This document shows, in pieces, positions 1 to 6,042 of a stretch of DNA of 10,208 nt. A program made the position numbers and the translations under genes. The stretch's first letter is position 1. Each line of letters begins with the position of its first letter. Under the pieces are notes generated by a model that was not told the DNA's origin, did no database searches, and worked only from the letters and a program-made list of their open reading frames with translations. The stretch covers positions 1 to 10,208 of the forward strand of contig JAUNBN010000030.1 in the NCBI GenBank assembly GCA_030527085.1. Direction: 5' to 3'. Source of the stretch: Oscillospiraceae bacterium (GTDB taxonomy: Bacteria; Bacillota; Clostridia; Oscillospirales; Ruminococcaceae).

Positions 1-13
1 ATAAACGCGTAAA

Positions 14-52
14 ATGTTGTATTCCCCGCCGAATGCTCAATGTGATTAAGTT
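14..52 (-). repeat. Diverged copy of intergenic repeat module
   Basis: Read on the minus strand this contains CTTAATCACATTGAGC followed by TTCGGCGGGGAATACAAC. This parallels the module at 116-152 (ATGATATTGGCC then GGAAATACAGC) and the minus-strand module at 5181-5230. Together with 116-152 it forms a long imperfect inverted repeat around the perfect hairpin at 75-115. The alignment was made by eye; no protein-coding signal is visible here. Confidence 0.55.
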
Positions 53-74
53 CAGCTCGACCGCATGGGCTTTT

Positions 75-115
75 CGGGGTAACTCCCCCCGCCTTCGGCG
101 GGGGGAGTTACCCCG
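75..115. repeat. Palindromic intergenic repeat, copy 1
   Basis: The arms 75-93 and 97-115 pair perfectly over 19 bp around a TTC loop (94-96). The inner part is the shared CCCGCC-TTC-GGCGGG core; the outer arm is CGGGGTAACTCC. No T-tract follows on either strand, so it does not look like an intrinsic terminator. It is followed by GACTAAATGA, similar to the GACTTAATGG after the copy at 9112-9150. It belongs to a family of four hairpins in this window. Confidence 0.9.
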
Positions 116-165
116 ACTAAATGATATTGGCCGATGTTGGAGGAAATACAGCAAAAATCCGCGCG
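116..165 (+). repeat. Intergenic repeat module flanking hairpin copy 1
   Basis: This contains ATGATATTGGCCGA, then GGAAATACAGC, then AAAAATCCGCGCGATAG. Each piece has a counterpart in the module at 1504-1554 (ATGACATTGGCCGA, then AGTGAAAAAAGCACGCTATCG). The module ends just upstream of the -35 box of the rplJ promoter, so the repeat abuts the promoter without interrupting it. Confidence 0.6.
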
Positions 166-173
166 ATAGAAAC

Positions 174-202
174 TTGACATAGGGGACATAAAGAATTATA
201 AT
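174..202 (+). promoter_or_regulatory. Sigma-A promoter of rplJL
   Basis: The -35 box TTGACA (174-179) and the -10 box TATAAT (197-202) both match consensus exactly, separated by 17 bp. Transcription would begin near 209, directly upstream of the L10 leader. A perfect vegetative promoter fits strong, growth-linked expression of ribosomal stalk genes. Confidence 0.93.
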
Positions 203-208
203 GACGAA

Positions 209-355
209 GCTGTTTTGCCAAAGACAGCAGGTGCTTTTTAAGCGTAAGGGCGCGTGGCCGCCCGCCTGCCGAGGTGGAGCTTTTTGTAGCGAAGGTTTTT
301 AAACCGACTTATTAAAAGCGCTCCCGGCAGGTCAAAAGACCTGTCGGGAGCTTAT
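209..355 (+). promoter_or_regulatory. L10 leader: autoregulatory attenuation mRNA element
   Basis: This is the position and type of the known L10 leader (Rfam class L10_leader), where L10 or the L10-L12 complex binds its own mRNA. Three competing pairings can be read. GCAGG (227-231) pairs with CCTGC (265-269), the presumed L10-bound form. CCTGCCG (265-271) pairs with CGGCAGG (325-331), and GGAGC (276-280) with GCTCC (320-324), as an antiterminator. The third pairing is the terminator at 320-351. Pairing of 265-269 with 227-231 would free 320-331 to form the terminator, so excess L10 would reduce rplJL transcription. Pairings are read directly; the L10 role is family knowledge. Confidence 0.88.
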
Positions 356-357
356 TT
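320..357 (+). terminator. Attenuator terminator within the L10 leader
   Basis: A 14-bp stem (320-333 with 338-351, one G-T pair) closes on an AAAA loop and is followed by TTATTTT. Its left arm overlaps the antiterminator pairing partner (320-331), making the two forms mutually exclusive. It lies about 50 bases before the rplJ start. Confidence 0.9.
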
Positions 358-404
358 TCACCTGTAAAAACTCTAAAACAGCGGCGGAGGTGAAACCGAA
401 AAGA

Positions 405-905
405 ATGGCAAGTGAAAAAATCCTTAAGCAAAAGCAGGAGCTGGTGGAAAGCTGGAGCGAGAAGCTCAAGAGCGCCAAGTCAATAGTGCTAGTGGATTAC
501 CGCGGCATCAACGTGGCCAGCGACACGAGGCTGCGCGCCGACCTCAGGAAAGAGGAGGTCGAGTATAAGGTCGTTAAGAACAATATACTCAGACGCGCCT
601 GCGAAAAGGCCGGTCTCGAGGGGCTCACAGAGCACCTGAACGGCACCGTAGCAGTAGCCCTCGGCTCCGACGAGGTCGCGCCCGCGCGCCTCATCAACAA
701 GTACGTCAAAGAGAACAAGGACTTCTTCAACATGAAGTACGGCTATATCGACGGCAAGTACGTCAATGCGGCCGAGCTCACGGCTCTTGCGAGCCTGCCC
801 TCGCGCGACGAGCTCATCTCGCAGGTGGCCGGAACCTTCAACAACATCATCGCCTCGTTCGCGCGTGTGCTGAATGAGGTTGCCAAGCAAAAAGAGGCGG
901 CGTAA
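405..905 (+). CDS. rplJ: 50S ribosomal protein L10 (uL10)
   Basis: This is the base of the ribosomal stalk; it binds 23S rRNA and carries the L7/L12 dimers. The protein begins MASEKILKQKQ and has the L10 signature SIVLVDYRGINV near residues 27-38, then the conserved LRADLRKE and YKVVKNNILRRA stretches. The length of 166 residues is normal for bacterial L10. The C-terminal helix (FNNIIASFARVLNEVAKQK) is the L12-binding region. I chose ATG 405 rather than the in-frame GTG at 390: the ribosome site GGAGGTGA (386-393) overlaps that GTG and can only serve a downstream start, and family members start at this point. The spacing to 405 is about 11 bases, slightly long. It is cotranscribed with rplL and controlled by the upstream leader. 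Confidence 0.97.
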   Translation: MASEKILKQKQELVESWSEKLKSAKSIVLVDYRGINVASDTRLRADLRKEEVEYKVVKNNILRRACEKAGLEGLTEHLNGTVAVALGSDEVAPARLINKYVKENKDFFNMKYGYIDGKYVNAAELTALASLPSRDELISQVAGTFNNIIASFARVLNEVAKQKEAA

Positions 906-938
906 GGGCCGCAACGCAAACTAACGGAGGAAATTATA

Positions 939-1316
939 ATGGCTGATATAGCTAAGATCATCGAAGAAGTAAAAGGCATGACCGTTCTCGAGCTCTCCGA
1001 GCTCGTTAAGGCCATAGAGGAGGCCTTCGGCGTTTCCGCGGCCGCGGGCGTGGTTATGGCGGCTCCCGGCGCCGGCGGCGGAGACGACGCGGGCGCGGCG
1101 GCGAAGGATTCCTACGACGTTATCCTCGCCAGTGCCGGCGGCACCAAGATGAGCGTCATCAAGATAGTCAAGGAGATAACCGGCCTCGGCCTCAAGGAGG
1201 CCAAGGAGCTCGTGGACAGCGCCCCGAAGCCCGTCAAGGAGGGAGTCTCCGAAGCCGACGCTCAGGCCATGAAGGCTCAGCTCGAGGAAGCCGGAGCAAC
1301 CGTAGAACTCAAGTAA
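939..1316 (+). CDS. rplL: 50S ribosomal protein L7/L12 (bL12)
   Basis: This is the multicopy stalk protein that recruits translation GTPases to the ribosome. At 125 residues it has normal length. The N-terminal dimerisation helices cover about residues 1-33 (EEVKGMTVLELSELVKAIEE). An Ala/Gly-rich hinge follows at about 34-53. The C-terminal domain begins near YDVILAS and contains the conserved KMSVIKIVKEITGLGLKEAK, which binds elongation factors. GGAGG at 926-930 lies 8 bases before the ATG. It follows rplJ after a 33-base gap in the same operon and is closed by a strong terminator. Confidence 0.98.
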   Translation: MADIAKIIEEVKGMTVLELSELVKAIEEAFGVSAAAGVVMAAPGAGGGDDAGAAAKDSYDVILASAGGTKMSVIKIVKEITGLGLKEAKELVDSAPKPVKEGVSEADAQAMKAQLEEAGATVELK

Positions 1317-1342
1317 GCTCTTTTTCAAGAAAGCAAGACTTC

Positions 1343-1375
1343 AAAGGCCGCGCCCATTATGGGCGCGGCCTTTTC
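1343..1375 (+). terminator. Intrinsic terminator of rplJL
   Basis: A 10-bp GC-rich stem (GGCCGCGCCC 1346-1355 with GGGCGCGGCC 1361-1370) has an ATTAT loop. It is extended by AAA/TTT pairing and followed by TTTTC. It lies 27 bases after the rplL stop, so rplJL is a closed two-gene unit here. Confidence 0.94.
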
Positions 1376-1405
1376 TGTGCCAAAAGCGCTTTGAAGCTGT
1401 ATTCC

Positions 1406-1442
1406 AGGGTGTTTCCCCCGCCTTCGGCGTGGGAAACACCCT
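1406..1442. repeat. Palindromic intergenic repeat, copy 2
   Basis: Arms 1406-1422 and 1426-1442 pair around a TTC loop with a single mismatch (C1418 opposite T1430). The outer arm reads AGGGTGTTTCC and the core is CCCGCC-TTC-GGCGTGGG, where T1430 breaks the otherwise shared palindrome. GCTGTATTCC (1396-1405) precedes it, the reverse complement of the GGAATACAGC word found in other copies. No T-tract is seen on either side. Confidence 0.88.
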
Positions 1443-1590
1443 TAAAAGCACGCGCAGTCGAGCCGGAAAACCACGGGCAAACAGATTAAAGAGCTGTCCG
1501 AAATTAATGACATTGGCCGAAAGCGGAAACGGAGTGAAAAAAGCACGCTATCGGAGCGCTCCTGTTTTTGACTTGCTCTGGCCTGTAAGA
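1443..1590. other. Non-coding stretch between hairpin copy 2 and the convergent terminator
   Basis: The convergent gap between rplL and the SPFH gene is over 300 bases. Besides the terminators and hairpin it holds the repeat module at 1504-1554 and a small perfect palindrome GGAGCGCTCC (1554-1563). An open frame crosses it, but the composition and repeat homology argue against a protein. Confidence 0.6.
1504..1554 (+). repeat. Intergenic repeat module near hairpin copy 2
   Basis: TTAATGACATTGGCC is followed by GAAACGGAGTGAAAAAAGC (with the intervening CGAAAGCG) and ends in CTATCGG. The minus strand of 5181-5230 carries CTAATGACATTAGCC, then GGGGAAACACAGTGAAAAAAGC, then GCAATCGG. The two are clearly homologous over about 50 bases when aligned by eye. 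Confidence 0.7.
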
Positions 1591-1591
1591 C

Positions 1592-1626
1592 AAACCCGCG
1601 CTCCGAAAGGAACGCGGGCTTTTGGG
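1592..1626. terminator. Probable bidirectional terminator
   Basis: CCCGCG (1595-1600) pairs with CGCGGG (1613-1618), and TCC (1602-1604) with GGA (1609-1611), around a GAAA loop with one C-A mismatch. CTTTT follows on the plus strand; on the minus strand TTTGTCTT follows. It lies about 27 bases past the stop of the minus-strand SPFH gene and most likely ends that operon, while catching any read-through from rplJL. Confidence 0.7.
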
Positions 1627-1644
1627 TTTTCGATTGTAAGAGCC

Positions 1645-2619
1645 TCAGGCCTTTGACTTTTCACTTTCAGCGGTCGCGGGCGCTTCGGCGGGGTCGTTCT
1701 CGACCAGGCCCTTGAGCGAGGCGGCGAGCCCTGCGAGCGACTGTATCTCGCTGGGGATTATTATCTTCGTGGCCTTGCCGTCGGCGGCCTTTGCGAAGGC
1801 CTCGAGGCTCTTAAGCTGAATGACCTTCTCGGAGGCGGCCGCCGCATTGAGCAGCTTAATGCTCTCGGCGAGGGCGGTCTGGGTTAGCTCTATGGCCTGA
1901 GCCTCGCCCTGGGCCTCGCGTATCTTCTGCTCGCGGACGGCGTCGGCGCGCAGTATGGCGGCCTGCTTCTCGGCCTCGGCTACCAGTATCTGGCTCTCCT
2001 TCTGGCCCTCGGCCTCGAGAATCTGGGAGCGCTTAACGCCCTCGGCGCGCAGTATGCTCTCGCGGCGCTCGCGCTCGGCCTTCATCTGCTTCTCCATCGC
2101 GTTCTGTATCTCTTCGGGCGGTATGATGTTCTTGAGCTCAACGCGGTTTACCTTGATGCCCCACTTGTCCGTGGCCTCGTCGAGCAGGGCGGTTATCTTG
2201 CTGTTGATAACGTCGCGGCTGGTGAGCGTGTGGTCGAGCTCCATCTCGCCGATGATGTTTCTCAGCGTGGTGGCGGTGAGGTTCTCTATGGCCGAAAGGG
2301 GTCTTTCAATGCCGTAGGTAAAGAGCTTGGCGTCGGTCACCTGGAAGAAGACTACGGTGTCTATCTGCATGGTGACGTTGTCTCGCGTTATGACGGGCTG
2401 GGGCCTGAAATCGACCACCTGTTCTTTAAGCGAGACCTTCTTGGAGATGCGCTCGAAGAAGGGCCATTTCATGTGAAGTCCCGTCTGCCAGGTCTTGTAG
2501 TAGGCGCCGAAGCGCTCTATGACAAAGACCGTGGCCTGAGGCACTATCTTTACGTTTGTAACAAGTACGATAATTACGAGCAGAACAAAGGCTAACATCA
2601 GAATCCAAAGTCCGGGCAT
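1645..2619 (-). CDS. SPFH/Band 7 (stomatin/QmcA-like) membrane protein
   Basis: This is a 324-residue membrane-anchored SPFH protein. A hydrophobic anchor lies at about residues 3-22. The SPFH domain runs from about 24 to 180, with the stomatin-type signature RNIIGEMELD at 120-129. A long charged, alanine/glutamate-rich coiled coil (about 175-245, containing repeated ILxAEG-type units) drives oligomerisation in this family, and a low-complexity Ala/Glu tail ends the protein. Family members form large membrane-associated assemblies linked to lipid microdomains and membrane-protein quality control; the exact role here is unknown. The ATG overlaps the stop of the NfeD gene (TAATG), and its ribosome site AAGGAGGAG lies inside the end of that gene, so the two should be translationally coupled. 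The NfeD-SPFH pairing is a well-known conserved arrangement. Confidence 0.94.
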   Translation of the reverse strand: MPGLWILMLAFVLLVIIVLVTNVKIVPQATVFVIERFGAYYKTWQTGLHMKWPFFERISKKVSLKEQVVDFRPQPVITRDNVTMQIDTVVFFQVTDAKLFTYGIERPLSAIENLTATTLRNIIGEMELDHTLTSRDVINSKITALLDEATDKWGIKVNRVELKNIIPPEEIQNAMEKQMKAERERRESILRAEGVKRSQILEAEGQKESQILVAEAEKQAAILRADAVREQKIREAQGEAQAIELTQTALAESIKLLNAAAASEKVIQLKSLEAFAKAADGKATKIIIPSEIQSLAGLAASLKGLVENDPAEAPATAESEKSKA

Positions 2620-3071
2620 TAATTCTCCTCCTTAAGGGGCACTACTATGAGTTTAACCCCGTCTATAGCGTGTACGTTCACCTTGGCGTTCTTTTTAATG
2701 CGCTCGCCGTCCAGCGCCTGGGCGGCCCAGTCAAGGTTCATGACCCTGACGCGGCCCTTGCCCTCGTCGTTGTTTATTTCCTCGCTCACCACGCCTACCC
2801 TGCCGATGACCATGTCGGCGTTGGTGGGAATTCTCTCGGCCTCCACCCTCTTTTTGATAAGCGGGCGCAGCATGACAAGCGAGAGTCCGGAAACGACGAT
2901 GAAAACGGCTATCTCCCAGCCTATGCCAAGACCCAGCAGCGAGCAGACAAAGGCGGCTACGCTTCCTATCATGAACCAGATGGCTACCATTTGAACGGTA
3001 GCGGCCTCGAGAATAATGAAAAATACGAGGGCGAGCAGCCATAACCAGCCGAGCTCAAATTGAAGCGGCAA
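2619..3071 (-). CDS. nfeD: NfeD-like membrane protein (short form)
   Basis: This 150-residue protein has two to three hydrophobic segments at about residues 7-24, 27-47 and 50-72. A soluble C-terminal domain (about 85-147, GRVGVVSEEI to GVKLIVVPL) matches the small OB-fold of NfeD proteins. It lacks the ClpP-like serine protease domain of long NfeD forms, so it is the short NfeD1b type that normally partners a stomatin/SPFH protein, which follows directly. The start is TTG at 3071-3069: AAGGAGGTCA sits about 6 bases upstream and no ATG lies in frame nearby. The soluble domain probably contacts the SPFH oligomer (inference from the family). Confidence 0.92.
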   Translation of the reverse strand: MPLQFELGWLWLLALVFFIILEAATVQMVAIWFMIGSVAAFVCSLLGLGIGWEIAVFIVVSGLSLVMLRPLIKKRVEAERIPTNADMVIGRVGVVSEEINNDEGKGRVRVMNLDWAAQALDGERIKKNAKVNVHAIDGVKLIVVPLKEEN

Positions 3072-3116
3072 TGTATGACCTCCTTCCTTCGGGGGTCCTC
3101 CCCGGTAACTGGCTCT

Positions 3117-3145
3117 ATTCTACCACCTGCTGGGGATATAAACAA
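3117..3145 (-). promoter_or_regulatory. Probable promoter of the nfeD-SPFH operon
   Basis: On the minus strand TTGTTT (3145-3140) and TAGAAT (3122-3117) are separated by 17 bp. The start would be near 3110, giving a leader of about 40 bases before the TTG start. The -10 matches consensus in five of six positions; the -35 matches only its TTG half well. Confidence 0.6.
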
Positions 3146-3502
3146 ATCCCTTTTTGGGGCCGAAAAACGCGAAAACGGCCGGTTTAAAGCGTTTTTGGCT
3201 GCCGGGCAAAGCCGCTCAAAGGCAGGGTGGGCGGCCCGAAAGTGCTTGACCCGAAGCGATAATAAATACTAAACGTATAATTTCAGCTTATATCACTTAG
3301 TTGTATCTGGGGATACTGCCCTCTAAAATACTCTGCGTATATAAAAGGGGCAAAAACTTGAGCAAGAACCTTTAAGCCCATTTAGCTTATTATTCGCTTT
3401 GCGTGCTTCGTAATGCGCCCGGGGAGTATTCTGCTGCGCGTTTTTACCTGTATCTACATTAGAAAGCTTTTCATTGTTCCAGCTAGGATATGCGTTCTAG
3501 TT
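3146..3502. other. Intergenic stretch with no recognised gene
   Basis: This is the gap upstream of the nfeD operon and downstream of the DUF1846 gene. From about 3256 on it is visibly richer in A and T than its surroundings. It contains a TATAAT (3276-3281) without a well-placed -35 box, and a small GTATC/GATAC inverted repeat (3303-3316). It also has GGGGAGTATTCTGC (3421-3434), which may be a worn copy of the GGGGAATACAGC repeat word. I see no convincing reading frame with a ribosome site. Confidence 0.5.
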
Positions 3503-3539
3503 AGGGTGTTCCCCCCGCCGAAGGCGGGGGGAACACCCT
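3503..3539. repeat. Palindromic intergenic repeat, copy 3
   Basis: Arms 3503-3519 and 3523-3539 pair perfectly over 17 bp around a GAA loop, so the core is in the opposite orientation to copies 1 and 2. The outer arm AGGGTGTTCCC is close to that of copy 2 (AGGGTGTTTCC). It lies 22 bases beyond the stop of the minus-strand DUF1846 gene but has no T-tract on that strand. Confidence 0.9.
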
Positions 3540-3561
3540 GAATAATTACAGCGTTCCCCCT

Positions 3562-5046
3562 TTATTTATGGTAGAGCTTTTTTGTCTGGTATACGGGCTC
3601 GCAGGTGAGGTTCACTCCGAGATTGCGGAAGACCTTCTCGTCCACCTGCGAGAGCAGGACCGTTGAATGAGCCTCGCAGTTTTTAAGCTTTTGTATCTGC
3701 TGCATGGCCAGCTCGGCGGTGGGGTTGGTGGCGGCGCAGATGGAGAGGGCTATGAGTATCTCGTCGGTGTGCAGACGTGGGTTGTGGTTGCCGAGATGGT
3801 TTACCTTAAGATCCTGAATAGGCTCTATTATCAGGGGGCTTATAAGGTGCATTTCGTCGCGGATGCCGCCCAGAGCCTTCAGGGCGTTCAGCAGCGCCGC
3901 GGCGGAAGCGCCGAGCAGGGAGGAGGTCTTGCCGGTAACTATCGTGCCGCCCTCGAGCTCTATGGCGACGGCGGGCGCGCCGGTGGCCTCCTGCTTTTTA
4001 AGGGCGGCGGCGCAGACGGGGCGGTCGGCGGTCGAAACCCCCACCTGCTTCATAAGCAGCTCTACCTTGCCTATCTCCTCGGGATTGCCCTCGTTCTTGC
4101 GCACGCTGCAAAGCGAGGAATAGTAGCGGCGGATTATCTCGTCGCGGGCGGCGGCGCAGACCGCCTCGTCGTCGTAGATGCAGAAGCCCGCCATGTTAAC
4201 GCCCATGTCCGTCGGGGATTTGTAGGGGCTCTCGCCGAGTATGCGTATAAATATCTCGTGCAGGACGGGGAAGACCTCTATATCGCGGTTGTAGTTAACC
4301 GTCGTCTCGCCGTAGGCCTCGAGGTGGAAGGGGTCTATCATGTTGACGTCCGCGAGATCGGCGGTGGCCGCCTCGTAGGCGAGGTTTACCGGGTGCTTGA
4401 GGGGCAGGTTCCAGATGGGGAAGGTCTCAAATTTTGCGTAGCCCGCCCTTATCTTGCGCTTGCTGTCGTGGTAGAGCTGAGAGAGGCAGGTGGCCATCTT
4501 GCCGCTGCCCGGCCCGGGCGCAGTTACCACAACCAGCGAGCGCGTGGTCTCAACGTATTCGTTGCGGCCGTAGCCCTCGTCGCTCACTATGCCCGCTACG
4601 TCGAAAGGGTAGCCCTCTATGGTGTAGTGGCGGTAGACCTTGATGCCCAGATTTTGCAGCTTGTTCTGGAACTGTATAGCCGCGGGCTGGGAGGCGAAGC
4701 GCGTCATGACAACGGAGCCTATATAGAGTCCCTTGCCGCGAAAGGCGTCTATGAGCCTCAGCACGTCCAAATCGTAGGTTATGCCTATATCCCCGCGCAC
4801 CTTGTTTTTTTCTATGTCGGCGGAGTTTATAACGATAATTATCTCCGCGTCATCCGCGAGCTCGCAGAGCATATTTACCTTGCTGTCCGGCTTGAAGCCC
4901 GGCAGCACCCTAGAGGCGTGGAAGTCGTCGAAGAGCTTGCCGCCAAACTCCAAATAAAGCTTGTCGCCGAAAAGGGCCAAGCGCTCGCGTATGTGCTCGG
5001 ACTGCATTTTTATGTACTTTTCGTTGTCAAATCCCTCGCTCAGCAT
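3562..5046 (-). CDS. DUF1846 (UPF0371) family protein
   Basis: This 494-residue protein of unknown function is recognised from its start GFDNEKYIKMQSEHIRERL and the stretches LYLEFGGKLFDDFHASRVLPG and NKVRGDIGITYDLDVLRL. A P-loop-like glycine-rich segment, APGPGSGKMATCLSQLYH, lies near residues 175-192. It resembles a Walker A motif but has Met where Thr/Ser normally follows the lysine. ATNPTAELA lies near the C-terminus. The frame stays open further 5' to 5106, but I place the start at ATG 5046: GGAGG sits 4 bases upstream, family members begin there, and the promoter occupies 5078-5106. Family length is about 490-500, so it is complete. It appears monocistronic. Biochemical activity is not known to me. 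Confidence 0.93.
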   Translation of the reverse strand: MLSEGFDNEKYIKMQSEHIRERLALFGDKLYLEFGGKLFDDFHASRVLPGFKPDSKVNMLCELADDAEIIIVINSADIEKNKVRGDIGITYDLDVLRLIDAFRGKGLYIGSVVMTRFASQPAAIQFQNKLQNLGIKVYRHYTIEGYPFDVAGIVSDEGYGRNEYVETTRSLVVVTAPGPGSGKMATCLSQLYHDSKRKIRAGYAKFETFPIWNLPLKHPVNLAYEAATADLADVNMIDPFHLEAYGETTVNYNRDIEVFPVLHEIFIRILGESPYKSPTDMGVNMAGFCIYDDEAVCAAARDEIIRRYYSSLCSVRKNEGNPEEIGKVELLMKQVGVSTADRPVCAAALKKQEATGAPAVAIELEGGTIVTGKTSSLLGASAAALLNALKALGGIRDEMHLISPLIIEPIQDLKVNHLGNHNPRLHTDEILIALSICAATNPTAELAMQQIQKLKNCEAHSTVLLSQVDEKVFRNLGVNLTCEPVYQTKKLYHK

Positions 5047-5077
5047 TGTTCCTCCGTTTTTATCTGTTATCTGAATC

Positions 5078-5106
5078 ATTATAGCGCCGCCCGCGCCCGA
5101 CTTCAA
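5078..5106 (-). promoter_or_regulatory. Promoter of the DUF1846 gene
   Basis: On the minus strand, TTGAAG (5106-5101) and a perfect TATAAT (5083-5078) are 17 bp apart. The predicted start near 5071 gives a leader of about 25 bases holding the GGAGG site, consistent with translation from 5046. The spacer is very GC-rich. Confidence 0.8.
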
Positions 5107-5180
5107 TTATCAAGTCCTACCAGATTTAGATGAATTTAAGAGAAAAATTGACCAAACTCGCAAAACCGGGTTTTTGCCCG

Positions 5181-5230
5181 ATTGCTCGCTTTTTTCACTG
5201 TGTTTCCCCGTCGAAGGCTAATGTCATTAG
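5181..5230 (-). repeat. Intergenic repeat module without hairpin
   Basis: On the minus strand it reads CTAATGACATTAGCC, TTCGACGGGGAAACACAG, TGAAAAAAGCGAGCAATCGG. It is homologous to 1504-1554 and to the minus strand of 14-52. It occupies the divergent gap between the DUF1846 gene and the zinc-ribbon gene. No large palindrome accompanies this copy. Confidence 0.7.
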
Positions 5231-5294
5231 GCTAGTACGCACAGCCGAACCGGAACACTCAGGTCTATCGCTCGCCGGGGGTCAAAACGGGCGG

Positions 5295-5314
5295 GCTTTA
5301 TGCTATAATAAAGC
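5295..5314 (+). promoter_or_regulatory. Extended -10 promoter with overlapping inverted repeat
   Basis: TGCTATAAT (5301-5309) is a perfect extended -10 element; no good -35 box lies upstream. The 7-bp inverted repeat GCTTTAT (5295-5301) / ATAAAGC (5308-5314) brackets it and could be an operator. Transcription would start near 5316, about 28 bases before the zinc-ribbon gene. Confidence 0.65.
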
Positions 5315-5343
5315 GAAGTATAAAAAACCGGGCGGATATTATT

Positions 5344-6042
5344 ATGGAAGAGCTTAGAACCTACACCTGCGCGAGCTGCAAAAAGGAGTTTCAGGCGACC
5401 GCGGCTTCGGAGATATTCTGCGTTTACTGCGGCAGCAAACAGCCGGCGGCCGAGCCGGCCGCGCCGGGCGGCGAGGACAGGCTGCGCGTGCTGGAGGCTT
5501 ATAAGAGCGGGGACTACGAGCGGGTGCTGCGCGAGACCTACGAGGGCGTTATGGAAAAGGATCCCCTGCTGGGCCTTTGCCGCCTCGCGGCGCTGTATTT
5601 CACCAAGCGCGAGGCCTACCTTGCCGAGGCGCGCGAGCTGCGCGGGAAGCAGGGCGTAAAGAGCGCTCTCAGCTCGCTTTTTACAAGCCGAAACGAGTAT
5701 GCCGAGAGCCCGATACACATGGGGTTTTTCAACGAGACCGAGCGCATAATGCTCGAAGTCGCCGAGCGGCTCTCCTTTGGAGATATGGGGGCCGAGGGCG
5801 AGGAGACGGCCCTGCGCCTTGCGCGCTCGCTGCTTGTAAAGAAGTCCGAAAAGGAGCTGGGCGCGCTCTACTGGCCGCTGCTGGCTATCGAGCACCGCTG
5901 CCTGCCGCTGCTGCCCTATATTGAGCGCGGGGCGCTGGGTGAGCTCTACAAGGAATATAAGGGCTACTACAAGCGCTACCAGCGCGTGCCGAATCAGGAA
6001 AGAGTGCTCGCGGCGATGAAAGAGGAGCTGGGTTTAAAATGA
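5344..6042 (+). CDS. Uncharacterised zinc-ribbon protein
   Basis: I do not recognise this 232-residue protein. Its N-terminus carries a likely zinc ribbon, CASC at residues 9-12 and CVYC at 26-29 (Y-T-C-A-S-C and F-C-V-Y-C-G), followed by an Ala/Pro-rich linker (about 33-43). The rest is predicted by eye to be mostly helical and charged, with a tetratricopeptide-like feel (LEAYKSGDYERVLRETYEG), but no repeat family is certain. There is no signal peptide or membrane segment, so it is probably cytoplasmic. The ribosome site is weak (GGCGGA about 8 bases before the ATG). Its TGA stop overlaps the ATG of the kinase gene (ATGA), so the two are coupled. A function in or around vitamin B6 metabolism would be guilt by association only. 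Confidence 0.85.
   Translation: MEELRTYTCASCKKEFQATAASEIFCVYCGSKQPAAEPAAPGGEDRLRVLEAYKSGDYERVLRETYEGVMEKDPLLGLCRLAALYFTKREAYLAEARELRGKQGVKSALSSLFTSRNEYAESPIHMGFFNETERIMLEVAERLSFGDMGAEGEETALRLARSLLVKKSEKELGALYWPLLAIEHRCLPLLPYIERGALGELYKEYKGYYKRYQRVPNQERVLAAMKEELGLK

Noticed and set aside
75..115. Palindromes as intrinsic terminators
   Set aside because: None of the four is followed by a T-tract on either strand, and copies 1 and 2 lie away from or after other real terminators. A Rho-independent role is unlikely, though mRNA-end protection remains possible.
390..404. GTG 390 as the rplJ start
   Set aside because: The ribosome site GGAGGTGA overlaps this GTG, leaving it without its own site; L10 proteins begin at the following Met (405).
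1429..1656. 75-codon plus-strand open frame
   Set aside because: It starts inside the palindrome, crosses repeat modules and a terminator hairpin, and has no ribosome site.
3060..3272. 70-codon plus-strand frame upstream of nfeD
   Set aside because: It overlaps the nfeD promoter, leader and start on the other strand, and no family features are seen.
3246..3281. Plus-strand promoter TTGACC ... TATAAT
   Set aside because: The boxes are 24 bp apart, too far for sigma-A. Closer -10 candidates are poor and no gene follows on that strand.
3667..5133. 488-codon frame opposite the DUF1846 gene
   Set aside because: A long antisense frame is expected in GC-rich coding DNA. The minus-strand product is a recognisable family; the plus-strand translation has no plausible domains.
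5227..5895. Minus-strand frame opposite the zinc-ribbon gene
   Set aside because: Shadow of codon bias; it runs through the promoter region and the repeat gap and lacks a ribosome site.
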